In this document: one piece after another, positions 15,846-28,210 of the stretch | Numbering within the stretch: the first letter of the stretch is position 1 | Layout of the letters: each line of letters opens with the position of its first letter | Source: Aldrovandia affinis | Lineage: Eukaryota; Chordata; Actinopteri; Notacanthiformes; Halosauridae | Direction of reading: 5' to 3' | NCBI GenBank assembly: GCA_029706075.1 | Contig: JAINUG010000177.1 | Span: 1,306,001 to 1,370,000 of the forward strand | DNA length: 64,000 nucleotides | Made by a program: the position numbers and the translations under genes | Notes under the pieces: generated by a model | Told to the model about the DNA's origin: nothing | Database searches by the model: none | What the model saw: the letters and a program-made list of their open reading frames with translations, nothing else

Positions 15846-15961
15846 TGCCCCATTCCTCAACAGGGGCCACATATACTGAAAAATGTATGCATTCACTACT
15901 GTAAGTTGCTTTGGATAAAAGCGTCTGCTAAATGGCATATATTATATTATTATATTATATT
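15846..15961 (+). mobile_element. 5' truncated tRNA-derived SINE
   Basis: Starts inside the B-box region (CATTCCTCAACAGGGGCC) and continues through TGTATGCATTCACTACTG, GTAAGTTGCTTTGGATAAAAG and GTCTGCTAAATGG to an ATT/AT tail. Same family as 2851-3080 with the A-box half missing. Confidence 0.88.
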
Positions 15962-16185
15962 AACAGTGACTCCTCTGGACAACTGGGCACCTGCGATCCG
16001 CCGGTGCCAGCGGTGCCGATCGACCCACATGTCAAAGTCAGCAGTTGGATTCACTGTTGGATAGCACCGCAGGTCAAGCGACTGCACTGTGCTCAAGCGC
16101 CTTTATCCCTTTATGATCCGCCACCCAGGGGCCAGACATACTTTCAGGATAAGGCGCCACTGTTGCCAGCCACAGGATGGGAAAG

Positions 16186-16223
<38 letters not shown>

Positions 16224-16310
16224 GAGAGAGAGACAAAGGGAGTAATAACAAAAGAATTAAAGAGAAAACACAAGGGAGAGAGGGAAAGAGTACAAGGAAG
16301 AGAGGGGAGG
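16186..16310. repeat. GA-rich tract
   Basis: Imperfect GA dinucleotides (pure from about 16190 to 16220) followed by GAGAAAACAC and GGGAGAGAGGG purine-rich text. Confidence 0.9.
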
Positions 16311-17296
16311 GGGGGTTGGGACAGCACTTGACAGTTTTGCTCTGCACCTCTGCCACAGCACAAAAGCCTGTTCTCAAGTGTTCAATTAAATCAACATTAC
16401 TGCACTGGAGCTTCCTCATTGCCTTTTTCATGTTTCTTTTCCACATTTTATGGAAGCTTAACATAAATGCCAAACGTTTTTCGGATATCAAAGTTCAGCG
16501 TGAGTGGTTACACTAAAACCGGAGAGCTAATCAAGTTTAATCCTTGGGAATGATTGACCCGTTGCATCGCTTAGAATAGTGTGTTTCTGGCCGCTGAAAG
16601 AAAAGAGGTGTCGATTCTCTAGCAAAAGGCTAAGGACATGCAGAAAGGTCAATTTTTGAAGGTGTATTTGGTCACATATGAGTGGCCCCATATGCTCATT
16701 AGCATTTAATTGACTTGCTCAACCAGCAAGTTAATCTTTCCTCAGATTAGGTTCTGGGGCTTGTCAAGAGCCTGACACATCATCAGCATACAGACTGACA
16801 TTTTTCATGCCGATTTCATGACCGACCGACTGCACCGTAATCAAGTCAGACCTCGCCGACCACGAACCGTCCCGAAAGGTTTCGGTCAGAGCTCAGGCGA
16901 CGACGGCCACCGAGCGCGCTCGGAGGGAAGTGTGACAAATAGTTCGTCATTGGATTCTAGATTGCACAAGGACCCAGAAGCAACAAAAACTGATGCTGTA
17001 AAACACCCTGGACTAATCAAGCCAGTCCCAGCGCGTATCCATGGTGAAGCATAAAGGCCTGCCGCCCCCCCACCCCCCGGCTCCTCAAAATGTAAGACTG
17101 AGAGCAACGAGGGGGAAGTGGCCGATGATGGATATGCCCGTTTCTCATCTGCAAAGGTTGGTCTCAGAGTCTGACTTCAATCTGCTCGGTGATCACAGCT
17201 CAATCAGCGCGCCCCGGCTCTTGTCAAAGCAAAGCTGATCCATTTGTTATGTGGGCCTAATGGACACTAGGGGCATGCCTCCACAATAAATTACTC
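16311..17296. other. unique non-coding sequence
   Basis: No gene recognised. 16810-16930 is CpG-rich without other gene features. Confidence 0.4.
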
Positions 17297-17472
17297 TCCT
17301 CTCTCTCTCTCTCTCTCGCTCCATCTTTCTCTTCCTCTCTCTCTTACTGTCTCTCTCTATCGGTCCTCTCTCTCGCTCTCTATCTCTGTCATCTCTCTTC
17401 CTCTCTCTCTCACTGTCTTCTCTCTCTATCTCTCTTCTCTCTCCCTCTTTTCTCTCTCTCTCTCTCTCTCGG
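17297..17472. repeat. CT-rich imperfect microsatellite
   Basis: About 175 bp of CTCT with scattered ATCTCTGTC and TCACTGTC interruptions. Minus-strand open frames here encode Arg-Glu dipeptides and are not genes. Confidence 0.93.
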
Positions 17473-18340
17473 ATGCCGTGCCTCTGTGCTAACCCCGCTC
17501 TGCTTAGACTGAGGGAGGAAACGAAACAGCACAGAAAGCTGCCAGCAGCCACGTCCAGTCCTTGAAGCCGTCTGTTTCCAGAGACAGTAAATCGACCAGC
17601 GCTAGCGCGTGTGTTCTCAGTGTAAACCGGTGGAGGAAAGCCTGTGTTTTGGGGTGAACCGAAGTGCAGCCAGTACCTCTGTAGGTTGCAGTCCCATCCA
17701 CAGGAATAAGGATTGTGTCATTCACACTTACATATCTGCAGGTTCCTGGTCAGTAGGTGATTAGAAGCAGTGATTGGACAAATGTAAAGGACATGGTCAT
17801 AAAAGAGTAATATTGCCCCATAAATATTTATTGCCCCTCTGCAATTCCAATATCTGCCACTAGTTTAAAAGTGACGTGTCGCTGTTCTCCAAGCTCACAG
17901 TACATGCTTGAACTTGGCACTTGTTTGTATGTAAATTGGAACCACTTTGATATGCGATTTTGTATCGGACTGAATAATATTTATTACAATAGTTATGACA
18001 TATATTGTAAGGCTGGGAAAAATGCTCAAATAAAATAGTATTTATGTCAGTGTGTGAAATTTATACATTCGCATTATGCATCTCTATTACTATATATTCA
18101 CATGCTGTATGCATTTATGTATACTGTATTTATATTTATATATATATATATACATATACACGCATGTGCAACGAGGCAGTAAAGATTACATCACTTTGTT
18201 TCCAGTTCTTACTCAAATAGAACAAGTACAGATTGGCTTCTTTCTTGGCCAGAAAATAATGGAGCACACATTACGATGGGGCACTAATGACACATTAATG
18301 TTTAAACACATTAACGCATCAGAAGAGGGAAAACACCAGT
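17473..18340. other. unique non-coding sequence
   Basis: A TA run lies at about 18136-18152. No gene recognised. Confidence 0.4.
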
Positions 18341-18730
18341 GCAGCGTCCAGCGCGCCCCTCAGCCGCTGCTCTAGCGCTCGCTGCCATGTGACAGCAGCA
18401 TCGATTTATTTATGGAGAAATCACCTTCGGTTCAGTGAGAACTTCGTGCACGCAGCTTGGCGAGCGTGAGCGTACCCGGTCGCGGGCGGCGATGACGCAC
18501 GTTCGGATGCGAAGCGTCCCAGAGGCTTGCTTTCGGTTTCACGCTGGGTGCGGAGGGTTGCCAGTCTATCACACGCTGTTCTCCTGCCAGAAGAGCCTGG
18601 CGAGAAAAACCCCCCGCACAAAACGAGGCCGTGCACGGTCGCGCGTGAAAGCGGAGGCCTTGTTTATCCGCACGGCGCGACATGTGGGCGAGAGCGCGGT
18701 CTCCATGGCGCTGCGCGATAAAGAGCCATC
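18341..18730. other. CpG-rich block
   Basis: Dense CpG dinucleotides over about 390 bp (for example GCGAGCGTGAGCG, CGGTCGCGGGCGGCG and CACGGTCGCGCGTG), unlike the flanks. This resembles a CpG island or unmethylated regulatory DNA. No accompanying exon, start site or known motif set was recognised, so the function is open. Overlapping open frames on both strands are expected from the high GC. Confidence 0.5.
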
Positions 18731-19305
18731 TCAAGAAAGGAAAGGGCCTATGAAAAACACACAGTGACAAACATTCGCCATCTGATAGGACGCGTACATC
18801 ATTTTAATGGTAGCCCAAATAAAATGTACACACCCATTTAATAAACCAATAAATCAATTCAAAACGAATGCGCACCTGCATGTTGAGAATTGTATATTAA
18901 AATTAATGTGCGGTTTCGTCGTTGCGGGAGTATTGACAGCGAGAGCCTCGAGTCGACGTGTGTCGCACATAGGGACTGCTCCCCGTGGCGTTTCCACATA
19001 AATGACAGCCTTCGCTCTGAGCTGCAGCTGGAGCTGGAGTGAGATTGCTGACCACCCCCTCGGCCTCCCGCTCTGTAATTGCTTCTGATGTCTGTGACTT
19101 ATGATTACACGTCAACCTTTCCCCCTCCTCCTCCCCCTCCTCCCCCCCGGGGCGGGCCGCGAGGGTCAGGCAGCGGGGAGAGAATGACAGGGAGCGTCGT
19201 GTAAAAGTCTGCGCTGAGTCACATCGTTGATTAGGACTTCCCGGCGCTTGGTGCCGATAAGACGCGTCGGGGAGGGGATCAATCTCTCGCTGCCGCCCCG
19301 CGCTG
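18731..19305. other. unique sequence, candidate conserved element
   Basis: The part at 18960-19120 combines TAAATGACAG, CAGCTGGAGCTGG, TAATTGCTTC and TTATGATTACACG words in non-repetitive sequence. It is a reasonable place to look for conservation, but none can be measured here. Confidence 0.3.
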
Positions 19306-19424
19306 TTGGGGGTGGGGGGTGGGGGTGAGCTGCTGACTCGGAGTCCATGGTGTGAGGGTGGGGTGGGGTGGGGTGGGGGGGGGGGTGGGGGGGGGGGGGA
19401 GGGGGGGGGGGGCGGGGTTCTCCT
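19306..19424 (+). repeat. G-rich tract, strong G-quadruplex potential
   Basis: The text runs through GGGGGTGGGGGG, then repeated GGGGT units, then G runs of up to 13 separated by single T, A or C. Many G4 runs lie within 7 bases of each other on the plus strand, far exceeding the four needed for a quadruplex. Homopolymer lengths here may be unreliable. Confidence 0.9.
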
Positions 19425-19854
19425 TAGGGCAAGCAGAGGCGGTACTTTGCTAAGCTGAGCTGCTCCAGTTATTGCAAAACTGGCAGGGATAGAGAAGAGA
19501 CTAAATCTAACCTACATAATCTGCGCAAACCACCGTGGGTGAGGGCGTCTGGGGAGAGAATAAATACTATACTGTAAATAATACAAGGCAGACAGATGGT
19601 AGACCTGTGCAGAGGATCGCTACGAAGCCTTCTAACAAGCATCTGTGCTCCACGGTCTAATAGCACACCGACACAGACGGGCTATCCTAATCGCTCTACA
19701 AAATGGCGTCAGGCGAGGCAGGCCATCCCAACAGTGATAATCTTGGATCGAGGCACACACAATGCAGGCTTAAATAAGGAGTAGCGGCTGCTGACTCACG
19801 GTTACGTTTCCGAAACGGGCCAACCTGCCTTCTCGTTTTGATTTGTTGTCTTTT
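19425..19854. other. unique non-coding sequence
   Basis: Nothing recognised. Confidence 0.4.
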
Positions 19855-19994
19855 AGTTACATTTTTGGCATTTATCCAGAGCGACTTACAAAATGTGCAT
19901 TAATACATGGTAATATTAATCATAGTCCGTGCCAGAGATACAGTAATAGACATAATCGTTGGCAGCTGCAAACCGTACCTGTAACACCAGGGTT
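19855..19994 (-). mobile_element. UnaL2-type LINE or SINE 3' end fragment
   Basis: On the minus strand it ends with TTTGTAAGTCGCTCTGGATA then AATGCC, a shortened hairpin tail. The upstream part (CAGGTACGGTTTGCAGCTGC, then a CATGTATTAATGCACAT body) matches the copy at 38249-38575. The stem's second arm is lost. No coding part is visible. Confidence 0.75.
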
Positions 19995-21090
19995 TTTTTG
20001 TTTTTGGGGGCAGTCATCAACATAGATACATATTACAAAATGTAGTATTGAGATAGTTAGACATGCAATGCATTGCAAATCAATTCCAAATATTTTTTTA
20101 CATTTTTTTTAATGAAATCATGGATACAACATTGAAAATACAGTGGGGCAAAGCACTCTATAATGTCTATTGTCTATTCAGAGTGAATGAGAGAGAATGT
20201 GACCGACATTCTCTGCTGTATGAAATTAAACATACTGTTAGAGCAATCAAAATAATCAGCTCTAGCTTTTGAATTTGCAGTTCTGAGAACTAATAGATGC
20301 TGTCGTTGTTTTATCCTGATGATATTCTTTGGTGCAGACCACAGACTGTGACTTGTTTTTCCATTAAGTGAACGAATGGCTTGTATTGATGAGATTCTAA
20401 TGATGTTTTTTTTTACAACGAAGCAAAAGGATGCCTTTTACGTTTCCGAGCGGCTACGTTTACTTTATTAATAACGCTAATCGCAACAACGCCGAGCGCA
20501 TGAGGGACACATGGACAGACTGTTCTTAAAAATCCATTTCCATGTTCATTCACCACAAATAAACCTGAAATCATTGACTTTGTTAAACTACATCTTTTGC
20601 TTGAGCAACTGCCAGCGTTGGGCCGGTTCCACAAGATTAGCCTTAAATTAATTTGTAATAAAAGAGGAAGCAGTGGGGAACCTCTGATCTGCTTGATTTA
20701 TTCAAGCAAAAAGGAGTAAAATCGACGTTTAATAAATGACGGCAGTGGTCGAAATGTTCTGTGGCTCTGAAATGAATAAGACTCACTAGCCATAGCAAGG
20801 GAGTTGGGGGTGGGTACTAGGGCTGGGGCCAGTTTCATCTTGATCCAGCCAATTCAGGAAGTGAATTTCCATTCATTTCCTGAATTGACTGAATCAGGAA
20901 TAGAATCAACCCCTGTGGGGGCACTATCATTTAACTGCATGACTTCTTGGTCATTAATGTTTGCTTGGTTATTATTTAATCAAGGATGACAACTGTCTAT
21001 AACTTCTTCTGTAAACAATAAATTAAGTACAAATTTGGGGAATGTAACTTGTACAAATTTGCTTTGCTTTGCATGTGTACATCTCACATT
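19995..21090. other. unique sequence with a small palindrome
   Basis: No gene seen. At 20850-20891 the arms CAATTCAGGA and TCCTGAATTG form a 10-bp perfect hairpin, possibly part of a degraded inverted-repeat transposon. Text at 20140-20190 (AAATACAGTGGGGCAAAGC, TTCAGAGTGAATG) weakly resembles 23790-23855. Confidence 0.35.
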
Positions 21091-21140
21091 CTCATTGGGG
21101 GCTGAGCCCCACTAAAGGTCAAATCCTAGAATCGCCCCTG
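21091..21140 (-). mobile_element. possible hAT-type terminal fragment
   Basis: Read on the minus strand the segment begins CAGGGGCGATTCTAGGATTT and continues into GGGGCTCAGCCCCC. CAGGGGCG starts are typical of hAT elements in fish. The opposite end was not found nearby, so this may be a solo end. Confidence 0.45.
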
Positions 21141-21613
21141 GTAATGACTTTGGTTTTGGCTGGTGATAGCCATTAACCTTAGGGCTTGAGTCAAGCTTAA
21201 CGAGTCGCATATAAAATAGGGTCGAAGCTCTTAGCGAAATAAAATAACTCCTCGAATGTATAACTACGGCATAAATAATGTAGTTCATCATAATTATCGA
21301 CCACATAGCTGAATGTGAATATTTTCAGCATATTTGCAGACGTGCGATATGAAAGCTTTGCAATGGCTCTCGATTCTCTTTCCAAACTGTCTCAGTGTCA
21401 TGAATGATTCTGATACGTTTTAGAAGAACTAAAGTTCATAAAATCTAAACCACGATTAAAGCTATTTCAATAGTATCAGGTTTGGATAGACGCATACTTT
21501 GGGAAGGGACTGGACGTTACAGCCTGTAAAAGCTGTTAAAGCCTACGCAAATCAATCACAGTTTTATTTTTCAATGATCTGTTTTAAATAGAGAGAATCG
21601 CCTCTATTTTCAA
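21141..21613. other. unique non-coding sequence
   Basis: Nothing recognised. Confidence 0.4.
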
Positions 21614-21617
21614 TGAT

Positions 21618-21665
<48 letters not shown>
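21618..21665. repeat. GA microsatellite
   Basis: About 24 uninterrupted GA units. Confidence 0.97.
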
Positions 21666-21668
<3 letters not shown>

Positions 21669-21713
21669 TTAAACTGATACTAAGTGAGAGCAGTTAAACT
21701 GATACTAAGTGAG
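21666..21713. repeat. 23-bp direct duplication
   Basis: A 23-base unit starting CAGTTAAACTGATACTAAGT occurs at 21666-21688 and 21691-21713 with two bases between, identical in both copies, directly beside the GA tract. Probably a slippage or repair product. Confidence 0.95.
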
Positions 21714-21720
21714 GCGTACC

Positions 21721-21915
21721 CAGGGCCGTCTCTGTGTGGGGGGGGTGACCGGTGCGACCACCCCAGGCCCCGCCCTTCACGGGGGCCCCACGGTGAGAGG
21801 GGAAAAATGAATTTAAATAATAATAATTTCTTAAACTACGGGTTGGCTATGAACAATGGTTGCTAAGCAGTTGCTAAGCCCCAGGCCTTGCCCACCCCTC
21901 AGAATGGCCCAGGGC
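21721..21915. mobile_element. possible hAT-related fragment
   Basis: Begins CAGGGCCGTCTCTGTGTGGG and continues through GGTGCGACCACCCCAGGCCC, text that recalls hAT elements of fish with CAGGGCC ends. The right side near 21905 (GGCCCAGGGC) could be the other end, but no convincing 8-bp target duplication is visible. Confidence 0.4.
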
Positions 21916-24519
21916 ATACCTCTCAAAGCTTGTATCCTGGACCTTTTCGGGGGGTTGCAGGAACATTTAAAAACATGTGAATAGACCAACCCTAGCATGA
22001 GAATGTATTTTGCCTCTCATCTCCTTCATATTTGCTCTCATTTGCAATCGAGTAACGACCCAGAACCCTCGTGCGCGGGTCAAGAAGCCCCTCTCGCAGG
22101 GCTCGCTGCTCGGCGATCAAAGCCGCCGTGAAAATTGATGCTGATATGATGTTGGCGGAGCTGATTTAATGCAGAGCGACCTCCCGCATGTGACTTTCAG
22201 GGCTGAAGGCGCGCTTCGCTAATCAGATTTCATAATGTAGATTAGCTATGTCTGGGTCATCTGGCCTTCCCATAGAACATAGCGCGAAACACTTGGGATT
22301 GCGCAATGCACCTTAGACTTCACCTTCACCTTCGGGTGCGGCGTGGTTTCAACTGTCCGCACGCGCTGCGATTCTGTGCTGGGACACACAGACACACACA
22401 CACACCACACATGTAAGATTCGCACAGCTGCAGTGCTGCCGCGAGGAAACAGCTCAATTTGGCTTCAAGGCTCTTATAGAGGGCTCTTCCTCGACTCAAA
22501 AACGAATAAGACACCCTTGTCTCGCGGTCGGCCCAGGTCGACTAGCAACCATCACTAGCAACCATCACTTACTGTTAAAGCCCCTCCTCGAATGTGGTTC
22601 AACAGCACACTAAGCCTCTGTCACTCCCTCTCTTTTCCTCATTTCTGTCGTCGCTGTAAGATTGCAATAGAGCACAATAGAAGTTGTTTTTATTGTAATC
22701 ACGTTGAGGGAAATGAAAATGATCCTCATGATATGCGTAATCAGCTGTGTTTTATGGCTGATTTCTAGGCAAGGGTTGCCACTTCTGGAACAACACAGTG
22801 AATCTGAAAAAAACATTAACACATTAAGCAAATTACATTTTAAAATTGTGGCTCTTTGATGTGGGCTACAACTATGTATATGAAAAGAAAACATTTACTT
22901 GAAGTGAAAACAGGGGAGGCCTTACATATATTGTGAATTGTGAATCACAATTGGGTGGGGGGAGGTTCCAAAATGTGCATATTTGAATGGCTGTTTTACC
23001 GGTCCATCACATGTTAACAACCCATCTCTTTACAGGTGGGGTTGCATGTAAAACAATAGGCTAAACAAGCCATTTCCAGCACAGTAGAATTCCAGCCAGT
23101 AGCATAATCAGGTAGTCTGCATACTGGTAATAGTGATATCTTCTCCCTGAAAAGCCCAAGGCCCATAATGCATTGCGGTGGGTGCCACAATCATTAAAGC
23201 CTTGACACTCACTTTAATTATTGGGCTACCCTGTAAGCCTACGTCAGCAGCATGTCTCATGCACATTAAATGAAAGGCAAACATTGTTTGCAGCACAATA
23301 AGAATGTACTATACACTAGGACTGTTCAAGTAATGCTTTGGGTTGCCTGTGCCATCTTTACATTGTGAACCCTACATTGTTACAAAGGAAACCCTGACAA
23401 AGGCTATATGCTGAAACATGTTGGTTTTCAGATAATAAGCAATTACTTTCCCCCACTCTACTTCAAACGTAGCTGCAATTCTTTGTTTGTTGCTGCCGCT
23501 TCCTATTCCATACACCTTATTTGTTTGGTGAAGTAGCACCAGAGCTCTCCATTGGTTTACATCTTTACATAAAATGGAAAATATGAAAAAAGTTTATATT
23601 AAAATAACAATATTAAAATGCACTTATGCTACTATACTCATTCAAGTTTCTCTATGTGAAACGTTGGATAAGCAAAGATGTTTGGGAAATGAAAACGGAA
23701 AAACTGTGCATGTCATGTGATCAAACATCTCTACCTTTAGAATACGTAAGGAATGAGGACATGCATTAAGTGCTGTGCAGGATACCACATGGAAAATCCA
23801 GTGGAGCAAAGCGTTTTCTCCATTTGCAGATAAAGAGAGAATTCAGAGTGAATGGCTGCTGCTGAAAGCATCCCACGCCATTCATGTTTAATTTGACAAA
23901 ATCGATCATCTTACTACATTATAACACATTTCTACACTCTGTAATTAAAACAAAATGTGTGTGGTGTGCATTCAATACACTGTAAATATGAAGACAGGTG
24001 TCAGAGAAATACGTTTCACCATTTCAATTTCACACGACGCTCAGCAGCGTAAAGCAGCATCCTGCTTTGTATGTTCACGATCCGAACAGTCAATCATTCA
24101 GGTGACGGTATTGATCCTTGTCGCCGACAGAATTCAGCGCTAGAATTTTTCAGCACCCGCACCGTATTCACATCTTTTGCTTTTGCTGGCAGCTCCTATA
24201 ACACATTTCTGATCTGTCACTCCTCCGAGGGGCTGAAGGAGTGAGATGACCGTTATTAACCCTTTCACCCCTCATGCAGAACTATAATTACAGATGCGCC
24301 ACGCCATTCGGGGATTGCCCACATATGTGTGTAAATTCAGCTGACGAGTTGGCCACGCCCACATGAAGTCATCATGAAGCAGCAATCCCGAAGGCCTCGC
24401 TGCAGTCCGGCAGCACAACCGGACAGGCCTACTTTTAGTCTTACTCCAACCACACCACAGACGTACAAAAGAAGAACTCTGCATGCAAACACACTGCTGT
24501 ACATCGTATGAACACAGAG
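21916..24519. other. unique non-coding sequence
   Basis: About 2.6 kb without a recognisable gene. 22075-22260 is non-repetitive and rich in TGATTTAAT, TAATCAGATT and GATTAGC words, a candidate regulatory element. 22547-22570 holds a tandem CACTAGCAACCAT pair. Text at 23386-23430 (CCCTGACAAAGGC, GAAACATGTTGG) resembles degraded ends of fish DNA transposons. Confidence 0.35.
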
Positions 24520-24673
24520 CCATGTACAATTCTTTACATACAATCCATTTATACAGCAAGATATTTACTGAAGTACCTTGCTCAAGGGTACAACGGCAGT
24601 GCCCCACTGAATCAAACCTGCAACCTCAGCATTTCCAGTCCAGTTCCCTAACCATTATACTACACTGCAGCCG
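24520..24673 (-). mobile_element. tRNA-derived SINE, second family, 3' truncated
   Basis: The minus strand reads GCAGTGTAGTATAATGGTTAG, GGTTGCAGGTTTGATTC, GTACCCTTGAGCAAGGTAC and TGTATAAATGGATTGTATGT, the same order as the complete copies at 32477-32701 and 58829-59060. The body stops before the GGATA hairpin, so the LINE-recognised tail is missing. Confidence 0.88.
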
Positions 24674-24705
24674 TTCAGACTCTGTTCATACTCTGCTTGC
24701 TATAT

Positions 24706-24827
24706 TCAGCCAATCGCCGCCCCTGGTGGCACTCCCGGCCAGAGCCGACTCTGGCGAGACGGGGAATCGAACCCCGGTCTCCGTGGCCAGTGTCGAACCG
24801 TGTAACCGTTGGACCACGCGGGAGGCA
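24706..24827 (-). mobile_element. GC-rich SINE, head half only
   Basis: The minus strand reads GCGTGGTCCAACGGTTACAC (A-box region), GGGGTTCGATTCCCCG (B box) and CTCTGGCCGGGAGTGCCACC, ending near TTGGCTG. It matches the first third of the copies at 33085-33447 and 62411-62782. It sits head to tail just beyond the SINE at 24520-24673. Confidence 0.88.
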
Positions 24828-26471
24828 ATATTCATGCAATTTGCTTGCGTTAGCCATGGATTAGGTAACGTTTCATCTGACGCATCTCAAACTCAGTACA
24901 ATGCGAGTTTGCTGTCTGTGTTTGACTACCATTAGGGACGTCTACATGCTCACCATTCACAATTTAAAAACATTTTCTAAACTTTAATGATGAGTGATGC
25001 CAAAGCACCGATGGGAATGGCTCACACAGACAATAAAGCACATCTTTATTCATTTAAAACTGAATGTTTTTTCAGCTTTTTTTTTCAATGCAGTAAGTAA
25101 ATAAAATGGCACCGAGCACAGGTGGTAAACACTGAAGGGGCTTATTTATAGTCATGCATTTGTTTTACTGCCATTCATTGACATTGTGGGCGGGGGAAAA
25201 AATCAAGGGCACTCTTCGTAAGCATCCTGAATACATAGGAGACCTGTCTCTGTGATGTGTTGGTATACGCAGATTGATTTTGTCTCCTCTCACAAATAGA
25301 ATGTCTACTGTGAATACATTTCATCAGGGCATTAACTCGTGACAGCTACTAAACCAACATTGCGCCGTCGAATGGAATCTTTTCACCTCCGTCAAATTTT
25401 ACGAGCATAAAACATATCGCTTTCTTGTGTTGACTAGCACGGGTGTAATCTGGGGTGATGGTCTCGTGCGATGGAAGGGGTCGGGGGGGGAGAATTTCTG
25501 AAGCTAATCTCGTTCAGCGCGGTTTCTATCAGTTAGCCCGCAAAGGGAAAAAGGCGTCACGTCCACGCCTCTACAAACACGGATCATTTGTTCACGTATC
25601 GATCCCTCCGCTGTGTGGACAAATTTGCGGGTCTCGCACTTTCTGTGTATCCGAGGCATCCATTTGGTTGCCTCAAGTCCCTCCTTTTCGACTTTCGCTA
25701 GACCACCGCTAATGAGCTAAGAACATAAAAACAACTCTACAGCTAGATGTCAGGAGGAAATGCGTTTTCATTTGGGGGGGGCTTGTGTTCCCTTTTGCTG
25801 CTGTTTTTGGGGAATCCCCAATGGTATTGTGCTCTGGCATCACCGCTGTGCCCACCACACCTATGCAGGGAGCACTGCTCCCAAAGCGAATGCGCTTCCT
25901 CCATACGGTCTCCTGTAAGCCTGCGACGGTGTTCTACACAAAGCCACATCTGAAAGGCCCCACTGGGTATTCGAAAATGGTGAGGAAAAAAATATTTCAA
26001 AAAAGTGCAATAGCTGATGTGCATCACAGCATAATCTAAGCCAGCTCCTGAAATGTTATGGCTTTGCAAAAACCGTGCAGATTGAAATGAGACATTTTAT
26101 TTTCAACTTTAAAACTTTAAACCCATCAAATTGATTTTGCCCTTGATGGGAAAATAAATCTCTCCGAGTCATTGAAGAAACAAACATTTTCAATTCACTC
26201 AATCCGTAGACTGTAGAGAAATCATAACTCTCAACATTTCTCAAATGTTGCATGGGATTTTAAGAGGAAACACAAATGAAAGTAACTTTTGGTTCTAGAA
26301 CACTATGTCTTAGGAGCAAAATGTATATGAGCATCATGTGTCACCGCTGCAACACATTTTAAAAGTAATAAAAGGTAGTATGATTAAAATGTAATGACAC
26401 CTCAACTGAAGCTTGAACAAGTACATGTATACTGTACACACTTGCATTTGAAAGCATGCTTTGAATTGCTT
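24828..26471. other. unique non-coding sequence
   Basis: No gene recognised. T run at about 25078-25086 and G run at 25773-25781. Confidence 0.4.
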
Positions 26472-26519
26472 GCACACACACACACACGCATACACACAGT
26501 CATACAAATATGCCTGCTT

Positions 26520-26582
<63 letters not shown>

Positions 26583-26600
26583 TGCATACACACAAATATG

Positions 26601-26650
<50 letters not shown>

Positions 26651-26663
26651 TACACACAAATAT

Positions 26664-26735
<72 letters not shown>
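26472..26735. repeat. CA microsatellite with higher-order units
   Basis: CA tracts are separated by a recurring island. TTGCATACACACAAATATGC occurs at 26582 and again at 26646, and a relative (GCATACACACAGTCATACAA, ATATGCC) lies at 26487. The spacing between the two close copies is 64 bp, so the block contains a CA-plus-island unit copied at least twice. Confidence 0.95.
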
Positions 26736-26738
<3 letters not shown>

Positions 26739-28210
26739 CCAGATTGTAGAGCTCAATGTTAAAGCTGGTTTCTCTTATCTTAACATGTCCTGGATACAAA
26801 ATATGAAACCAAAGTCAGGAGTCAATGGACACATTTTTGCCATTTAGAACAATACCAGTAGGGGACACCTTAATAGCTTCTGGGCGATAGTACACTGCAG
26901 GAGAATAGTGTTGGGTTCCTTCATTACATTCCAGAGCAGGATTAAGGCAGATTTATCCAGGGAAATTGCAGAGACAGCATAGCTGAAGGTTACTGGTGGC
27001 AGGGACCCCTCAAGTGTGTTGGACAAAAATGAGTATAAGATTCTGCTCTAAGAGCCATGGAAAAATGAGACACAAAAGATCGAATATATGCGTCGACCCT
27101 GGAGTGTGGAAAAGTCAATGTTCATCTTAAATATATAGTGCACACGGCACATTGAGCTGTTGAGCTGCTTAGGAACAAGCAATTGTAATTGACATATTTT
27201 GTTTCCACTTTTAGAAGCAGAGCCATAGATGGGTAATAACCACTGAACTTGGGAATATGATCCAGTTACCTTTCATAACACACATACACAGTGCTTGCCT
27301 TTCATAGACCACATATTAACATAAATTATTTACTCTGTCTATCACATTACATTTGACTTGCATAAAATACATAATGGCCTACTCAGGAAGGCTTCCTGTG
27401 TGTATGTTTAAAAAGCTGTAAAAATCAAAGAGTTAGTTGCCATGCCAACGGCAAATCACTGATAAACAACTCTGCTCCGCTTATTAGGTAATGAACAACG
27501 CTCTGTCAATCTAACCGTCTTTAAAAATGTTTTACTATTGCTTGCTTCATATGCTCATATATCTCAGTGTCATGGTCTGTAAACATTTTACTCTCCAATG
27601 CTTTTGAATCAAAGCACTGGATGGAGGAAGAAGGCAATCTGATTTCTCGGGGAAAATCGTAGCGCGAGGGAAACGCAGAACGGCGTTGGTAGTGGTGAGC
27701 CTGGCCCTGCATCCCAGGTCCCAGAAGACAAACATTTATTTGCTTAATATGTCCAGGGGGCCTGTTCTCAGCCAGCCTTGAGATATTGCTGTAATTACAC
27801 TTTAATTTGTATACTGGAGCAGTTAAATGCACTTCCAGGAAACAGACATGCGGGATGCTAGCTACATTTTTATGGCATGGGTGAAAGAGAACACAAGACT
27901 TCTCTCTGTCAACAGCTGATGAGCACAAGGCGGATCCACTTTTGCAGATCGATTATCCCTACATCACTTTACAACGTGAACAGTAATGGCTGCCTGCTAC
28001 TTTAAACTTGTTTTTTTCCTTTCAGTAGATAGCATAGATAGATAGATGTGCATGAAAATATTAGTGCCATTAGATTTATTCAATGGGGTTTTGTTGGAAT
28101 ACTTCCAACAAAAAACTGCAGACAAAAATAATCCGTCCATTATATCCAAAGACACGAAAGACCCATTAGCCTATCCCAGCCATGGTGTCATATTTCAAAA
28201 CATGTGTTGA
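26736..28210. other. unique non-coding sequence
   Basis: No gene or repeat family recognised across about 1.5 kb. Confidence 0.4.

Noticed and set aside
15932..16516. 194-codon open frame as a host gene
   Set aside because: It runs through a SINE tail and a GA tract; the peptide has no known domain.
18341..18770. Overlapping 110-112 codon frames on both strands as genes
   Set aside because: High GC and CpG content makes stop codons rare on both strands; no domain, splice or start context supports either.
21721..21915. Complete hAT element
   Set aside because: The left end looks hAT-like but no matching right end with an 8-bp duplication could be shown; kept only as a low-confidence fragment.
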